From the NCBI GenBank assembly GCA_016194635.1, contig JACQBC010000011.1, forward strand, positions 62,001 to 126,000: a DNA stretch of 64,000 nucleotides. Reading direction: 5' to 3'. Positions within the stretch are counted from its first letter, which is position 1. Each line of letters starts with the position of its first letter. Position numbers and translations under genes: made by a program. The notes under the pieces are model-generated. The model was not told the origin of the DNA, searched no databases, and worked only from the letters and a program-made list of their open reading frames with translations. This DNA is from Gammaproteobacteria bacterium. Its GTDB lineage: Bacteria; Pseudomonadota; Gammaproteobacteria; UBA6429; Thiohalophilaceae. Below are positions 1 to 8,203 of this stretch, in pieces.

Positions 1-1
1 T

Positions 2-1423
2 GAACTGCGTATCGAACCTGGTACGCGCTTAAAACTCTTGGAAACGTATCATACCGCGTTTGAGAACTTATTATTTACTTACGATGAACTACACCTACGA
101 TCCTTGCCATTGAGTTTTACCGAGAGACGCAAATTATCCGATGATATTATGTGGGTGTATTTGGAGTTGGCCAATGGCTATAAGTCAATAGTAAAGGGCG
201 CTTATGACGCGGTTGATCAAAACAGCCACCGATCAGAGATCCACCTCGCCATATACCGCGCCATCGAGTTAATTGCCAACGCGCTATTGCATACCTTTCG
301 TGAACATCGCCCAGCACCGCCGTTGGCGATTCTCGAAATACATCAATTGTACCATTTGGCGGAGCGGTACCAGATACAAAACCACAGTATCGCATCGGTG
401 AAAGGAATAGCCCAATCGGCGACCATACAACGCATCTATAAACAGATCATGTTGATCATTGCCGCTGATCCGTATGGCTACGACGGCAAACAATTATACG
501 AATTATTCATGTTATTAGAGGAATATACCGATTCCTGCCAGTTACTCACCGGCTTGCCGGAGCAGGACAAGTCGCTGTGTTTTTCACTGGATTTCAGCGA
601 AGACCATGGACCACAGGTGTGTCAACACCAACCACGGCAGGGCGGCCAGGCGACACAACGCGTCCTGAATATCAAACCCGCCATACTGCGTATTATTGAC
701 CAGGTGAATAAAGGAAAAAATGTAGCGGTTGACTCCGGTCGCGCGCGCGAGTTGCGATTATTACGGCTTTTCATCCACAGTTTACAGCACGGGGGTATAG
801 AGCGCGTGACGCGCAAACACTGCCAAGAACAAGCACGTGTTGCCTATGGGTTAGAAGCATCGTGTTATTACTTGCAAAATCGAGATCGGTTTATTGACAC
901 CTCGGTGGAGTCTAGTAATGGTATCGAAGTCCGTGATATTGCAGCTTTTGAGGCCGAACACGAGCTGTCCATGTGGCGTGTAGGCAATACCACACCGACC
1001 GGCCGGTTATTTGTCGCGGCGGAGACCGACCAAGCGAAAATCGCAGTGGGGGAAATTATTTCGGTGGTAGAGCAGTTGTCCGAGCAGCAACAACCGCTGG
1101 TTAACACGGGAATTATCCGCTGGTTGCGTTATGAGGATTCCAAGGCGTACATCGGTGTGCAAGTGTTGAATAACCTACCCATCGCGGTGACTTGTCAATT
1201 AGAAGGTGGACAGGTACACGATCCCACAATCTATAACGCCTTATATTTCCCCAGTGACAAAGACCATAACCAACCGGCAAGTTTATTATTCGAGTTTAAC
1301 GTGTTTCGATTGGCGCAACAATTTCGCGTCCAGGTGGCCGGGCAACACTACCGCGTTGTGGCGGTGAAGATCATCATGGAAACGCCGGTGCATATCCAGT
1401 TTGGATTTAAGGTAATCCAATAA
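2..1423 (+). CDS. PilZ-like c-di-GMP effector candidate, 5' end cut by window edge
   Basis: The reading frame is open to the first base of the window, so the true start lies upstream; the TTG at 38 is probably only an internal codon. The visible 470 or so residues align over their whole length with the protein at 22078-23841: both have a helical region with a LPLS..RRK pattern near the left end and a C-terminal beta-rich part. In that part GEIISV and GIIRWL here match GEFVAL and GEIRWM there. The paralogue carries a PilZ-like NVSKGGY signature that is less clear here. By family it would be a cytoplasmic c-di-GMP-responsive regulator, which is inference. It is convergent with the roadblock/GTPase operon. 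Confidence 0.6.
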   Translation, partial: ELRIEPGTRLKLLETYHTAFENLLFTYDELHLRSLPLSFTERRKLSDDIMWVYLELANGYKSIVKGAYDAVDQNSHRSEIHLAIYRAIELIANALLHTFREHRPAPPLAILEIHQLYHLAERYQIQNHSIASVKGIAQSATIQRIYKQIMLIIAADPYGYDGKQLYELFMLLEEYTDSCQLLTGLPEQDKSLCFSLDFSEDHGPQVCQHQPRQGGQATQRVLNIKPAILRIIDQVNKGKNVAVDSGRARELRLLRLFIHSLQHGGIERVTRKHCQEQARVAYGLEASCYYLQNRDRFIDTSVESSNGIEVRDIAAFEAEHELSMWRVGNTTPTGRLFVAAETDQAKIAVGEIISVVEQLSEQQQPLVNTGIIRWLRYEDSKAYIGVQVLNNLPIAVTCQLEGGQVHDPTIYNALYFPSDKDHNQPASLLFEFNVFRLAQQFRVQVAGQHYRVVAVKIIMETPVHIQFGFKVIQ

Positions 1424-1463
1424 GTATCGAACAGCCCAAATCATCGTTAGTGAAAAATCTCCA

Positions 1464-1477
1464 GCGGGTTATCCCGC
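1464..1477 (-). terminator. Possible terminator hairpin between convergent genes
   Basis: A perfect 5-bp stem with a TTAT loop (gcgggttatcccgc) lies between the PilZ-like gene and the end of the minus-strand operon. On the minus strand it is followed six bases later by a TTTTT run. The stem is short and the T-run displaced, so this is a weak candidate. Confidence 0.3.
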
Positions 1478-1563
1478 CTTGCTTCCACGGCAAAACACCA
1501 GGATGAGGGGGTGTATATTCGTGTTTGCCAAGTGCAAATATTTCAGTCCATCAGGGTTTGTAG

Positions 1564-1989
1564 TTACGGACTGGCGGCGGCAATTTCTTTGAGGCGGCTG
1601 CGCAAACTGGCCCAGCCCATGCCCAGATTGATTTTTTTACCGGCGATAAGTACCGCCAGCAGATTCGGTTTGGCGGGAACCACCGTCATGAAATGAAACG
1701 TGCTGTGGGTGGTGAATTGAATTTCTTGGATCAGGCGCGACGGTGCCTCGCCGCGTAACTCGGCGATCATCTTTTCGGCGGTTTGCACCGCCTTGCCGCG
1801 AAACATGTCTACCGCGCTGGCGGCCACAACGTCGAGGTAGGTTTGGGTGACATAGGCGACATTATTCGCAACCCCAAGCAATAAACCCGAGTCTTGGTCA
1901 ATGACTGCCGCGGCGTGGGCATAGTCCACTGCTGCCACGATATCGCTGCAGATGTCATTTAAATTTGGCATGGAGGTTCGGCCAGTCAC
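1564..1989 (-). CDS. Roadblock/LC7-domain protein (MglB-like), distal gene of GTPase operon
   Basis: This small alpha/beta protein of about 141 residues has the pattern of the roadblock/LC7 fold: AAAVIDQDSGLLLGV, then a long helix, then THSTFHFMTVVP strands and a final helix. Roadblock proteins such as MglB dimerise and act as GTPase-activating or scaffold partners of Ras-like GTPases. It is the last gene of a minus-strand set with a GTPase and a second roadblock protein. The start is either the GTG at 1989, which has GGA upstream, or the ATG at 1971, which has no clear ribosome binding site. Its precise role is inferred from fold and context. Confidence 0.6.
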   Translation of the reverse strand: MTGRTSMPNLNDICSDIVAAVDYAHAAAVIDQDSGLLLGVANNVAYVTQTYLDVVAASAVDMFRGKAVQTAEKMIAELRGEAPSRLIQEIQFTTHSTFHFMTVVPAKPNLLAVLIAGKKINLGMGWASLRSRLKEIAAASP

Positions 1990-2043
1990 AAAATTGTTCC
2001 GTGACAGTATGGGCCATTCAGAATGAATTGCAATATCTTCGGA

Positions 2044-2493
2044 TTAGGGCGTGAGGGCCTCCACCAACGCGTTGATCTGGTGTACCGCTTGACGTGCGTG
2101 CGCCAACGCCATGCCCAGATTTGCAGCCGCGGGGGTGAATACCGTTAACAATAAATGCGGGCCGGCGTGCAGGATAAATATTTTTCCTTGCTTGCTTTCT
2201 ATTAGGACATTTTCCGCAGTGCCTTTGCCGGCTTCTTTGGACAGGTTATCACTCAAGGCCAATAAGGCGCTGCTCATGGCGGCGAAACGGTGTTCGTCCA
2301 TGGGGTTCGCCGCGACCTGAGATTTTGCAATACCGTCCGCGCTGCTGATCAGCGCGGCGTTGATATTGTCGGTGGCTTGTAATAGGGATTTTAAAATGAT
2401 CTGCAGTTGTTGATTAAATTGTGTTGAAGCGTCGATGACTTTGTTGGGGCTTTTATTTTGCAGGGTTTCGATTATATCTTTAATGATTTGCAT
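2044..2493 (-). CDS. Second roadblock/LC7-like protein of GTPase operon
   Basis: A 149-residue protein with a helical N terminus of about 40 residues followed by a roadblock-like core: INAALISSADGIAKS, a helix, GKIFILHAGPHLLLTVFTP strands and a last helix rich in Ala. The sequence differs clearly from the roadblock protein downstream, so the pair may form a heterodimer on the neighbouring GTPase. It lies 11 bases after the GTPase gene and 54 before the next gene, consistent with one transcript. The fold call rests on secondary-structure pattern and operon context, not on an invariant motif. Confidence 0.6.
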   Translation of the reverse strand: MQIIKDIIETLQNKSPNKVIDASTQFNQQLQIILKSLLQATDNINAALISSADGIAKSQVAANPMDEHRFAAMSSALLALSDNLSKEAGKGTAENVLIESKQGKIFILHAGPHLLLTVFTPAAANLGMALAHARQAVHQINALVEALTP

Positions 2494-2504
2494 GGTGGAG
2501 GCCT

Positions 2505-3023
2505 CTATTGATTGAGTACGGCGAGCAGGGCGTGCACCAGAATTTTAACATCGTCGGCACTGCGCGCATCGATATCGAAGACTGGAAATATTTGGTTACG
2601 TTGATACAGATGGTCCTGAAATGTTGTGATGTCGTTATTGTCCTGTAGATCCGATTTGGTCAATCCAATCACCACTGCGGTTTGGGTTATAAATTCGCTA
2701 AACGCGTTGAGATAAAAATCCAATTGCTGCAAGGGGTTTGGATGGTCACGGTTGATCAATAGAATCAAACCAATACCGTCGCGAGCCAAGATTTCCCACA
2801 TAAAATTAAAACGTTCCTGTCCTGGCGTGCCGTAGAGGTGGACACGAGTACCATCTTCCAGGGTGATATAACTGTAATCCATCGCCACGGTGGTGGTAGC
2901 TTTGATGGCGCGCGTATCATCGCTGCAGGGGACATCGGTGGCAACGGGCGGAGTCTCGCTGATCGCCCCAATCGCGGTGGTTTTACCCGCGCCCACCGGG
3001 CCTGTAAAAATGATTTTGTACAT
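2505..3023 (-). CDS. Small Ras-like GTPase, MglA/COG2229 type
   Basis: A 172-residue single-domain GTPase. The P-loop GPVGAGKTT is at residues 8-16. The G3 region reads YGTPGQERF, where Ras has DTAGQE; loss of the Asp is also seen in MglA-type GTPases (TVPGQ). G4 is TKSD instead of NKxD, and DARSADD could serve as G5. Such GTPases act as nucleotide switches; in Myxococcus MglA with MglB sets cell polarity and the active pole of type IV pili. Here the gene sits between two roadblock genes and an unknown gene, divergent from a type IV pilus chemosensory cluster. A link to pilus polarity is inference. Confidence 0.8.
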   Translation of the reverse strand: MYKIIFTGPVGAGKTTAIGAISETPPVATDVPCSDDTRAIKATTTVAMDYSYITLEDGTRVHLYGTPGQERFNFMWEILARDGIGLILLINRDHPNPLQQLDFYLNAFSEFITQTAVVIGLTKSDLQDNNDITTFQDHLYQRNQIFPVFDIDARSADDVKILVHALLAVLNQ

Positions 3024-3032
3024 GGCCAGGGC

Positions 3033-4034
3033 TTAAAAGATCTTCTTGATACTGAGCCGTTTGGCAATCTTGGCAAACAGACTTTGTTTTTCGGGGTTGG
3101 ACGGCGCGGCGGTGTTCGACGGTGCGGCGGCGGTGGGGCGTTTAAACTCAATCAGATCTACCGCGTAGGCGGCATTATAAAAATTGATCACATCGCTAAG
3201 CGGCAGCGCGGTGACGGTGGACAACTGGCGCAAGGTCATGGCCTGTTTGGCCAGTACGGCGGCGAGTTTGAGGTGTTCGGCGATAAAGGTATGGCGGGTG
3301 AAATTAGGCCAGGCGCGTAACTTGACCGGTATATCGACGGCGTGGCCCGGCAGGATCTTGCCTTGTGAACACCCAATTCCCGCCAGCCAGAGCAGGTTGT
3401 GTAACGATTGGATGGCCATTTCGGTGCTGTGTACCGCAAAACTGTGCGGATTTAACGGGTCAATAAAAATTTCATGAATAGGGGTGCGCACCAATTGCTG
3501 CAGCTGCAGATCGGTGGCGGTTGTGGCTAGGCAGCGGTTAATCCCGTCGATGAAGACGTCCGGGATGCCCTGGGTTAACAAATGCACGATGCGTTGTTTA
3601 GCCTTGGTCTCGTAGAGCAAATTGAAAATACTGCCTTTGAGTTCCTCAACCCGACTAGGGGGCTCGTTCTGCTGGCGGGACAGCTGTTGTGCCTGCAGCT
3701 GGGTTTGTAGTTTGTCATACAAGCGGCGCAATACCTGCTTAAGACTGCCCAAGTCCATAGGACGTTGTAGACCGATACTATTTTTTGCCATGGCCGGGCG
3801 GGAAGAAATAACCAATTTTACTTGCCCGGGCCGGCTTTGCCGCAGTGCTTGCTTACTGGCATCACTGTCCGCGTCTAACACGATCAGGTGGGCATTCGAC
3901 AGGGGTTGGTCGGAGCTAAGCTGGTAGTGAATGCCCTCCATCGACAGTAACTTGAGCGCCGTGGTAAGGATAATCAAATCCTGACCACTGATCCCCGCTG
4001 GGGTAACTTGAATCGGTATGGGTAGGGCTGTCAT
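3033..4034 (-). CDS. Unrecognised protein: receiver-like N terminus, helical C terminus
   Basis: I do not recognise this 333-residue protein. The first 110 residues have the rhythm of a response-regulator receiver: a strand ending VLDAD at about residue 52, a strand VKLVISSR, and a QRPMDLGSLKQVLRRLY segment resembling the KP...L..L end of receivers. The phosphorylation pattern is not convincing. Residues 130-290 are mainly helical, with a possible winged-helix part (LRQLSTVTALPLSDVINFYNAAYAVDLIE), and the tail is basic. It is the first gene of the GTPase/roadblock operon, nine bases before the GTPase, so it may be the component that receives a signal for that module. Confidence 0.55.
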   Translation of the reverse strand: MTALPIPIQVTPAGISGQDLIILTTALKLLSMEGIHYQLSSDQPLSNAHLIVLDADSDASKQALRQSRPGQVKLVISSRPAMAKNSIGLQRPMDLGSLKQVLRRLYDKLQTQLQAQQLSRQQNEPPSRVEELKGSIFNLLYETKAKQRIVHLLTQGIPDVFIDGINRCLATTATDLQLQQLVRTPIHEIFIDPLNPHSFAVHSTEMAIQSLHNLLWLAGIGCSQGKILPGHAVDIPVKLRAWPNFTRHTFIAEHLKLAAVLAKQAMTLRQLSTVTALPLSDVINFYNAAYAVDLIEFKRPTAAAPSNTAAPSNPEKQSLFAKIAKRLSIKKIF

Positions 4035-4344
4035 GCGTTGTAAATTACCACGAGACTGGCGGAGGAAACGGAACTGAGAGTATCGGTACGAATACCTTGT
4101 GGTTACATGCGTAGAATGTGATCAACCTGACAAATTTAGTTTAGCTTGTCGAAATTGTTCCAACTAGGCTAGGGTATGCCATCTTGCACAATTATTAACC
4201 ATAATATTGATACAGTTTTAGCGCGGCAACCCGCGTAAATTATGCTAGTAGAATTCACCTCGATGTCTCGAAAACCGACTAAAATCTTTGAATCGGCTCA
4301 CATTATTTTTCTAAGGCAATTAGTTTGGGCAGGAAAGGGCCGAT
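4035..4344. other. Divergent intergenic region between GTPase operon and Chp cluster
   Basis: No gene is visible in these 310 bases, which must hold the promoters of both operons. There are TTGATA and TATGCT hexamers at 4207 and 4241, but their spacing does not fit a sigma-70 promoter. I found no sigma-54 element and no clear operator. A ribosome binding site AGGAAAGG precedes the ATG at 4345. Confidence 0.5.
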
Positions 4345-5331
4345 ATGTTGCCTAAAGGTAACCTTCCCACCCTTAATTTTGGGAGTAAATTGATCGCAAT
4401 GCCAACACAACAACACTATCGGGTCCGGCTGGAAAATGTACCGGAAACCGAACAACTGATCACAAGATTAATTTTTTCTATCACGCAGCGTTGCCAGGGG
4501 TCGCGCTACGTCTTCTCCATGGCGGAGCCGAACAATCACCGCCCGGAGGATATTGTGATCTACCAGCGCCCACCGTTAACTGATACCGGCATGCGTAGCC
4601 GCGCCATTGAGCTGGTGGATACGCCCCTCCCCGACAAACAGGGGCGTTATCATATTGTGCGGCCGTTGATAGCCAGTCGCGTATTAGCGGTGTTAGAGCG
4701 TTATGTGGAAGACACGGGAATTGCGCAACGCCGGAGGCAGGTCAAGCCGGAGCCAACACCCGCCGCGACCGCCAGGGATACGGAACCTGCCCGCTGCTTT
4801 GAATTTAGCATTTCAGAAGAAGAGGCGTCGCAATTGGCAATCGTGGCAGACGAGGTGCTGGAAAACCCCGCCAACCAAGATGTCCATTCCAATCTGCTTA
4901 ATTTCCCCTTGCCCGAGACCGCTAAACCCGTTGGCCCGGGTTATAAACCGCGGGTGTTGGTGGTTGATGACAGTGCCTCGGTACGCAAACAAATTGAGCT
5001 GGAGCTGGCGTTATTTGAGGCGGACATGAATTTTGCCGACAGCGCCGGGCAAGCCCATCAATTACTCGAAAAATACCGGTTCGATGTGGCTTTTTTAGAC
5101 GTGGTATTACCCGATGGCGATGGTTTTAAAATTTGCAAACATATAAAACAAACGCAACCCAATATACACGTGATTATGCTCACCGGTAAGGCCCGGCCCG
5201 GTGACAAAATAAAAGGCACGATGTCCGGTTGTGATGCTTATCTTGTCAAGCCGGTGGGCCGAGTGACGTTTCAAACCACGGTATCAAGTTATTTAAAACT
5301 GAAGATCCAAGATGTGGTAATAAACGCGTAA
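4345..5331 (+). CDS. pilG: PilG-like response regulator with extra N-terminal domain
   Basis: The C-terminal 125 residues form a full receiver: VLVVDDSASVRK, acceptor Asp in FLDVVLPDGDG (residue 252), Thr in IMLTG and Lys in YLVKP. This is what PilG consists of in Pseudomonas, about 135 residues. Here some 190 residues precede it. Residues 25-125 look like a degenerate receiver (EDIVIYQRP, AIELVDTP, IVRPLIASRVLAVLERY), followed by an acidic linker. PilG receives phosphate from ChpA and promotes pilus extension. The ATG at 4345 follows AGGAAAGG; the ATG at 4399 is an alternative. It is the first gene of the Chp cluster. Confidence 0.75.
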   Translation: MLPKGNLPTLNFGSKLIAMPTQQHYRVRLENVPETEQLITRLIFSITQRCQGSRYVFSMAEPNNHRPEDIVIYQRPPLTDTGMRSRAIELVDTPLPDKQGRYHIVRPLIASRVLAVLERYVEDTGIAQRRRQVKPEPTPAATARDTEPARCFEFSISEEEASQLAIVADEVLENPANQDVHSNLLNFPLPETAKPVGPGYKPRVLVVDDSASVRKQIELELALFEADMNFADSAGQAHQLLEKYRFDVAFLDVVLPDGDGFKICKHIKQTQPNIHVIMLTGKARPGDKIKGTMSGCDAYLVKPVGRVTFQTTVSSYLKLKIQDVVINA

Positions 5332-5357
5332 CCTGTTATGTTGTTAGGAGATGAAAT

Positions 5358-5726
5358 ATGGCGATCAATAAAGTATTAGTAGTGGATGATTCCGCTGCGG
5401 AACTGAGCAATATCAAAAAGATCATTCACAACATCGGTTGTAGTGTGATCAGTGCGTCCAATGGCAAACAGGCACTGGAACTGGCCAAGAACGAGAAGCC
5501 TGATATCATTTTTATGGATATCTTGATGCCGGAGATGGATGGTTACGAGGCCACCCGCAAATTGAGCAATGACCCCGCCACGCGTAACATTCCGATTATT
5601 TTCATTTCCAGCAAGGGTCAAAAAGCCGATAAACTCTGGGGCCAGATGCAAGGCGCCAAGGGCTATATCACCAAGCCCTTTACCGCCGAACAGATCATCG
5701 ATCAAATTCGTGTTTTTAATAGTTAA
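5358..5726 (+). CDS. pilH: PilH-like single-domain response regulator
   Basis: A 122-residue stand-alone receiver. The acidic pair is in VLVVDDSAAE, the acceptor Asp is residue 54 (FMDILMPEMDG), with Ser in FISSKGQ and Lys in YITKPF. The text around the acceptor and GQKADKLWGQMQGAKGY is typical of PilH, the second regulator of the Chp system, which opposes or drains the PilG branch. A good ribosome binding site (TTAGGAG) precedes the ATG. It lies 26 bases after pilG and 20 before the CheW-like gene, as expected for one transcript. Confidence 0.85.
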   Translation: MAINKVLVVDDSAAELSNIKKIIHNIGCSVISASNGKQALELAKNEKPDIIFMDILMPEMDGYEATRKLSNDPATRNIPIIFISSKGQKADKLWGQMQGAKGYITKPFTAEQIIDQIRVFNS

Positions 5727-5746
5727 AGCAAGGTTTACTTCCCGCC

Positions 5747-6313
5747 ATGTCGGAGTCACGTACAAGCCCTACACCTAGCGCCACAGGGGATCAACTCTGC
5801 GCAGGCGCGAAACAGGCCGCAAAGATCGCTCCTAGCGCGTCAGTCGTTGATGAGACGCGTTTTGGTTATCGAATCGGTAGGTTTCAATTTGTGTTAGAGA
5901 AAACCGAAACGATGGAAATTCTGGTGCAGCCCGCGATTTATAAAATTCCCAATGGGCCGTATTGGTTACATGGGGTAATCAATCAACGCAGTAATATCCT
6001 GCCCGTGGTGGATCTATCCAAATATATAGGGGTGTCCATGACCTCAGCCAAGGGTGAGTATGTGTTGGTGGCCGGTAAGGGTAACACCGCGCTGGCGTTA
6101 TTAGTGGACGAAATCCCCAAGACCTTAACCCAAGCAGAACCGCAATCCCGGATCGGCGCGGTTAATGCCAATGTATTTGAATTTGTAAATCCCGGACTAC
6201 GTACCGAGCAGGGGGACTGGCTTGAATTCGATGTCAAAGCGCTCACTCGACATCTAAAGCAACACGATAATAACAGGGAATATAAACCCGCAATCTCAAC
6301 CAAGGGAAAATAG
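5747..6313 (+). CDS. pilI: PilI, CheW-like adaptor of the Chp system
   Basis: A 188-residue CheW-domain protein. The domain spans roughly residues 40-175 (GYRIGRFQFVLEKTETMEIL, then LHGVINQRSNILPVVDLSKY), where INxRG-type adaptors contact receptors and CheA. It has an N-terminal extension of about 40 residues with low complexity. In Chp systems PilI couples the receptor PilJ to the kinase ChpA at the cytoplasmic face of the membrane. The gene lies between pilH and pilJ, three bases from the latter, which supports the assignment. Confidence 0.85.
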   Translation: MSESRTSPTPSATGDQLCAGAKQAAKIAPSASVVDETRFGYRIGRFQFVLEKTETMEILVQPAIYKIPNGPYWLHGVINQRSNILPVVDLSKYIGVSMTSAKGEYVLVAGKGNTALALLVDEIPKTLTQAEPQSRIGAVNANVFEFVNPGLRTEQGDWLEFDVKALTRHLKQHDNNREYKPAISTKGK

Positions 6314-6316
6314 TCT

Positions 6317-8191
6317 ATGCTGCGCAAAATTAAAATTGGACCACGTCTGGTACTGCTGATTGGCATTCAAACCGTGGTATTGATTATTTTTGGCGTAACG
6401 GCCTTGTTGGGTCTGGATTTTGCCGCCAACACCTCCAGCGTTTTAAATAAAAACGTCATCGAACAAGTCAAGTTAAATCAACTCAACGAAGTGGTGCGCA
6501 GCGACCTGCTGGAAACCGCGAACAAAATCAGCAGCGGTAAACTTGGGTTGGAATCCGGACGTGAAACGTTAATCGCGGGGCGCTCATTGTTTTCCAATAA
6601 CTGGAACGAATACAAGCAGGATCGTAGTAAGGAAGACGCGGATGAGATCCAAGCCTCGCTCGGCGATGAATATAAATCAGTAATCACCGCGTTCGAAAAA
6701 TTAGACAGCCTGATCGCGAACCACGAACAACAACAATTATCCAGTTACATCGATAAAGAATTGCCCAAGCTGGTCAGCCCCTTTCTCACCGAGTTGAACG
6801 ACCGGGTTAATGAACAGCAAATGGTGTCGGAGGAGTTATTTAGCACTGCGATTGAACAAAGCCGAACCGATCTGAACAGGAGTATCATCGCCATGCTCGG
6901 CGGTTTGGGGATTGCAAGCCTACTGGGATATTTTATCTATCGCTCCATCGTCAAACCAATTCGATTAATATCAACCACGGTCGCCAAGGTCAGTAGCGGG
7001 GATTATCTGGTGAGGACCAATATGTTCGGCAAAGACGAATTAAGCCAGCTGGGGTCTGCGTTTGACAACTTGTTGCAGGACAAGGTCGCCACCTTGGTTC
7101 AGGCGCAAAGCGAAAATGAAAAATTAAACGATTCGGTTATTGCACTGCTACACGCGGTGTCTAAATTAAGTCAACGTGATTTAACCGTTAAAATACCGGT
7201 CACTGAAGATGTCACTGGACCGGTGGCGGATGCCTTGAATCAGCTCACCAGCGAGACCTCCAGGGTGTTGCAAGGGGTGCGACGAATCTCCGAGGAAGTG
7301 GCGCGCGCCTCCACTCTGGTTAAGTCCCAATCGGATACCGTGATCAAAGTAGCCCACGATGAGCAGCGCGATGTATTGGAGACCATCAATGCCTTATCCG
7401 AGGCGGTGGATGCCATGACCCATATCGCCGAACTGGCCAAGTCGGGCAATCAGGCCGCGGAAAACGCCATCCAGTCCACCCACACGGCGCTGGAAACCGT
7501 GGACGGAACGGTCAAAAGTATTAATCACATTCGCGATACCATCCATGAAACGGAAAAACGCATCAAGCGCCTGGGTGAGCGTTCGCAAGAAATCAGCCGC
7601 GCGGTTAACCTGATCAATAGTATTTCCGAGCGCACCCATATTCTGGCGTTGAACGCCAGTATGCACGCCGCCTCGGCGGGAGAGGCGGGTAAAGGATTTG
7701 CTGTGGTCGCTGAAGAGGTGCAACGCCTGGCGGAAAACGCCCGCGACGCCACCCATCAGATCGCCACCTTGGTGCATAACATTCAAGTGGAAACCACCGA
7801 TACCGTTACCACGATGAACAATGTTATCAGCCAAGTCGTGGAAGGTACCCGGATGGCCGAGCAAGCGGGAGAACAAATGCGCAATACCAAGTTAACCACG
7901 GAGAACCTGGTTTCGTCGGTGCGCGAGATCGCCCAAAGCTCCGCCAAAGAGGCGCAGCGTAGCAGTGAACTGCGTCTACGCGCGCAGCTTATCCATGAAA
8001 GCGCCACTAAAACCAGTGAGCAACTGGATCAACAATCGGTCATCACCACACGGCTGGTGGAATACGCCAAGGGCTTGCTCAAGGCGGTACAGGTTTTCCA
8101 ATTACCCGGCTACAGCACGGAGAAAAAAACCAAGCTGATGCAAAACGCCGAGGTATTATCCAGCGAATTTGAGCAACGCAAGGTGTCCTAA
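6317..8191 (+). CDS. pilJ: PilJ-like methyl-accepting chemoreceptor
   Basis: A 624-residue transmembrane chemoreceptor. TM1 covers about residues 12-34, then a helical periplasmic region of about 155 residues, TM2 near 190-212, a HAMP-like stretch with [20 protein letters not shown], and a long cytoplasmic coiled coil. The signalling tip reads [19 protein letters not shown] followed by [17 protein letters not shown], very close to PilJ of Pseudomonas. The receptor senses a surface or pilus-linked cue and controls ChpA. No CheR/PilK or CheB gene lies beside it in the window. Confidence 0.88.
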   Translation: MLRKIKIGPRLVLLIGIQTVVLIIFGVTALLGLDFAANTSSVLNKNVIEQVKLNQLNEVVRSDLLETANKISSGKLGLESGRETLIAGRSLFSNNWNEYKQDRSKEDADEIQASLGDEYKSVITAFEKLDSLIANHEQQQLSSYIDKELPKLVSPFLTELNDRVNEQQMVSEELFSTAIEQSRTDLNRSIIAMLGGLGIASLLGYFIYRSIVKPIRLISTTVAKVSSGDYLVRTNMFGKDELSQLGSAFDNLLQDKVATLVQAQSENEKLNDSVIALLHAVSKLSQRDLTVKIPVTEDVTGPVADALNQLTSETSRVLQGVRRISEEVARASTLVKSQSDTVIKVAHDEQRDVLETINALSEAVDAMTHIAELAKSGNQAAENAIQSTHTALETVDGTVKSINHIRDTIHETEKRIKRLGERSQEISRAVNLINSISERTHILALNASMHAASAGEAGKGFAVVAEEVQRLAENARDATHQIATLVHNIQVETTDTVTTMNNVISQVVEGTRMAEQAGEQMRNTKLTTENLVSSVREIAQSSAKEAQRSSELRLRAQLIHESATKTSEQLDQQSVITTRLVEYAKGLLKAVQVFQLPGYSTEKKTKLMQNAEVLSSEFEQRKVS

Positions 8192-8203
8192 GCGGTACAA
8201 TCT

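Noticed and set aside
2838-3320. Plus-strand frame of 160 codons opposite the GTPase and its neighbour
   Set aside because: Gly- and Arg-rich translation antisense to two well-supported genes; shadow of their codon use.
4150-4200. Sigma-54-like GG...GC pattern near GGTATGCCATCTTGCA
   Set aside because: The spacing between GG and GC is 11 or 12 bases, not the required 10.
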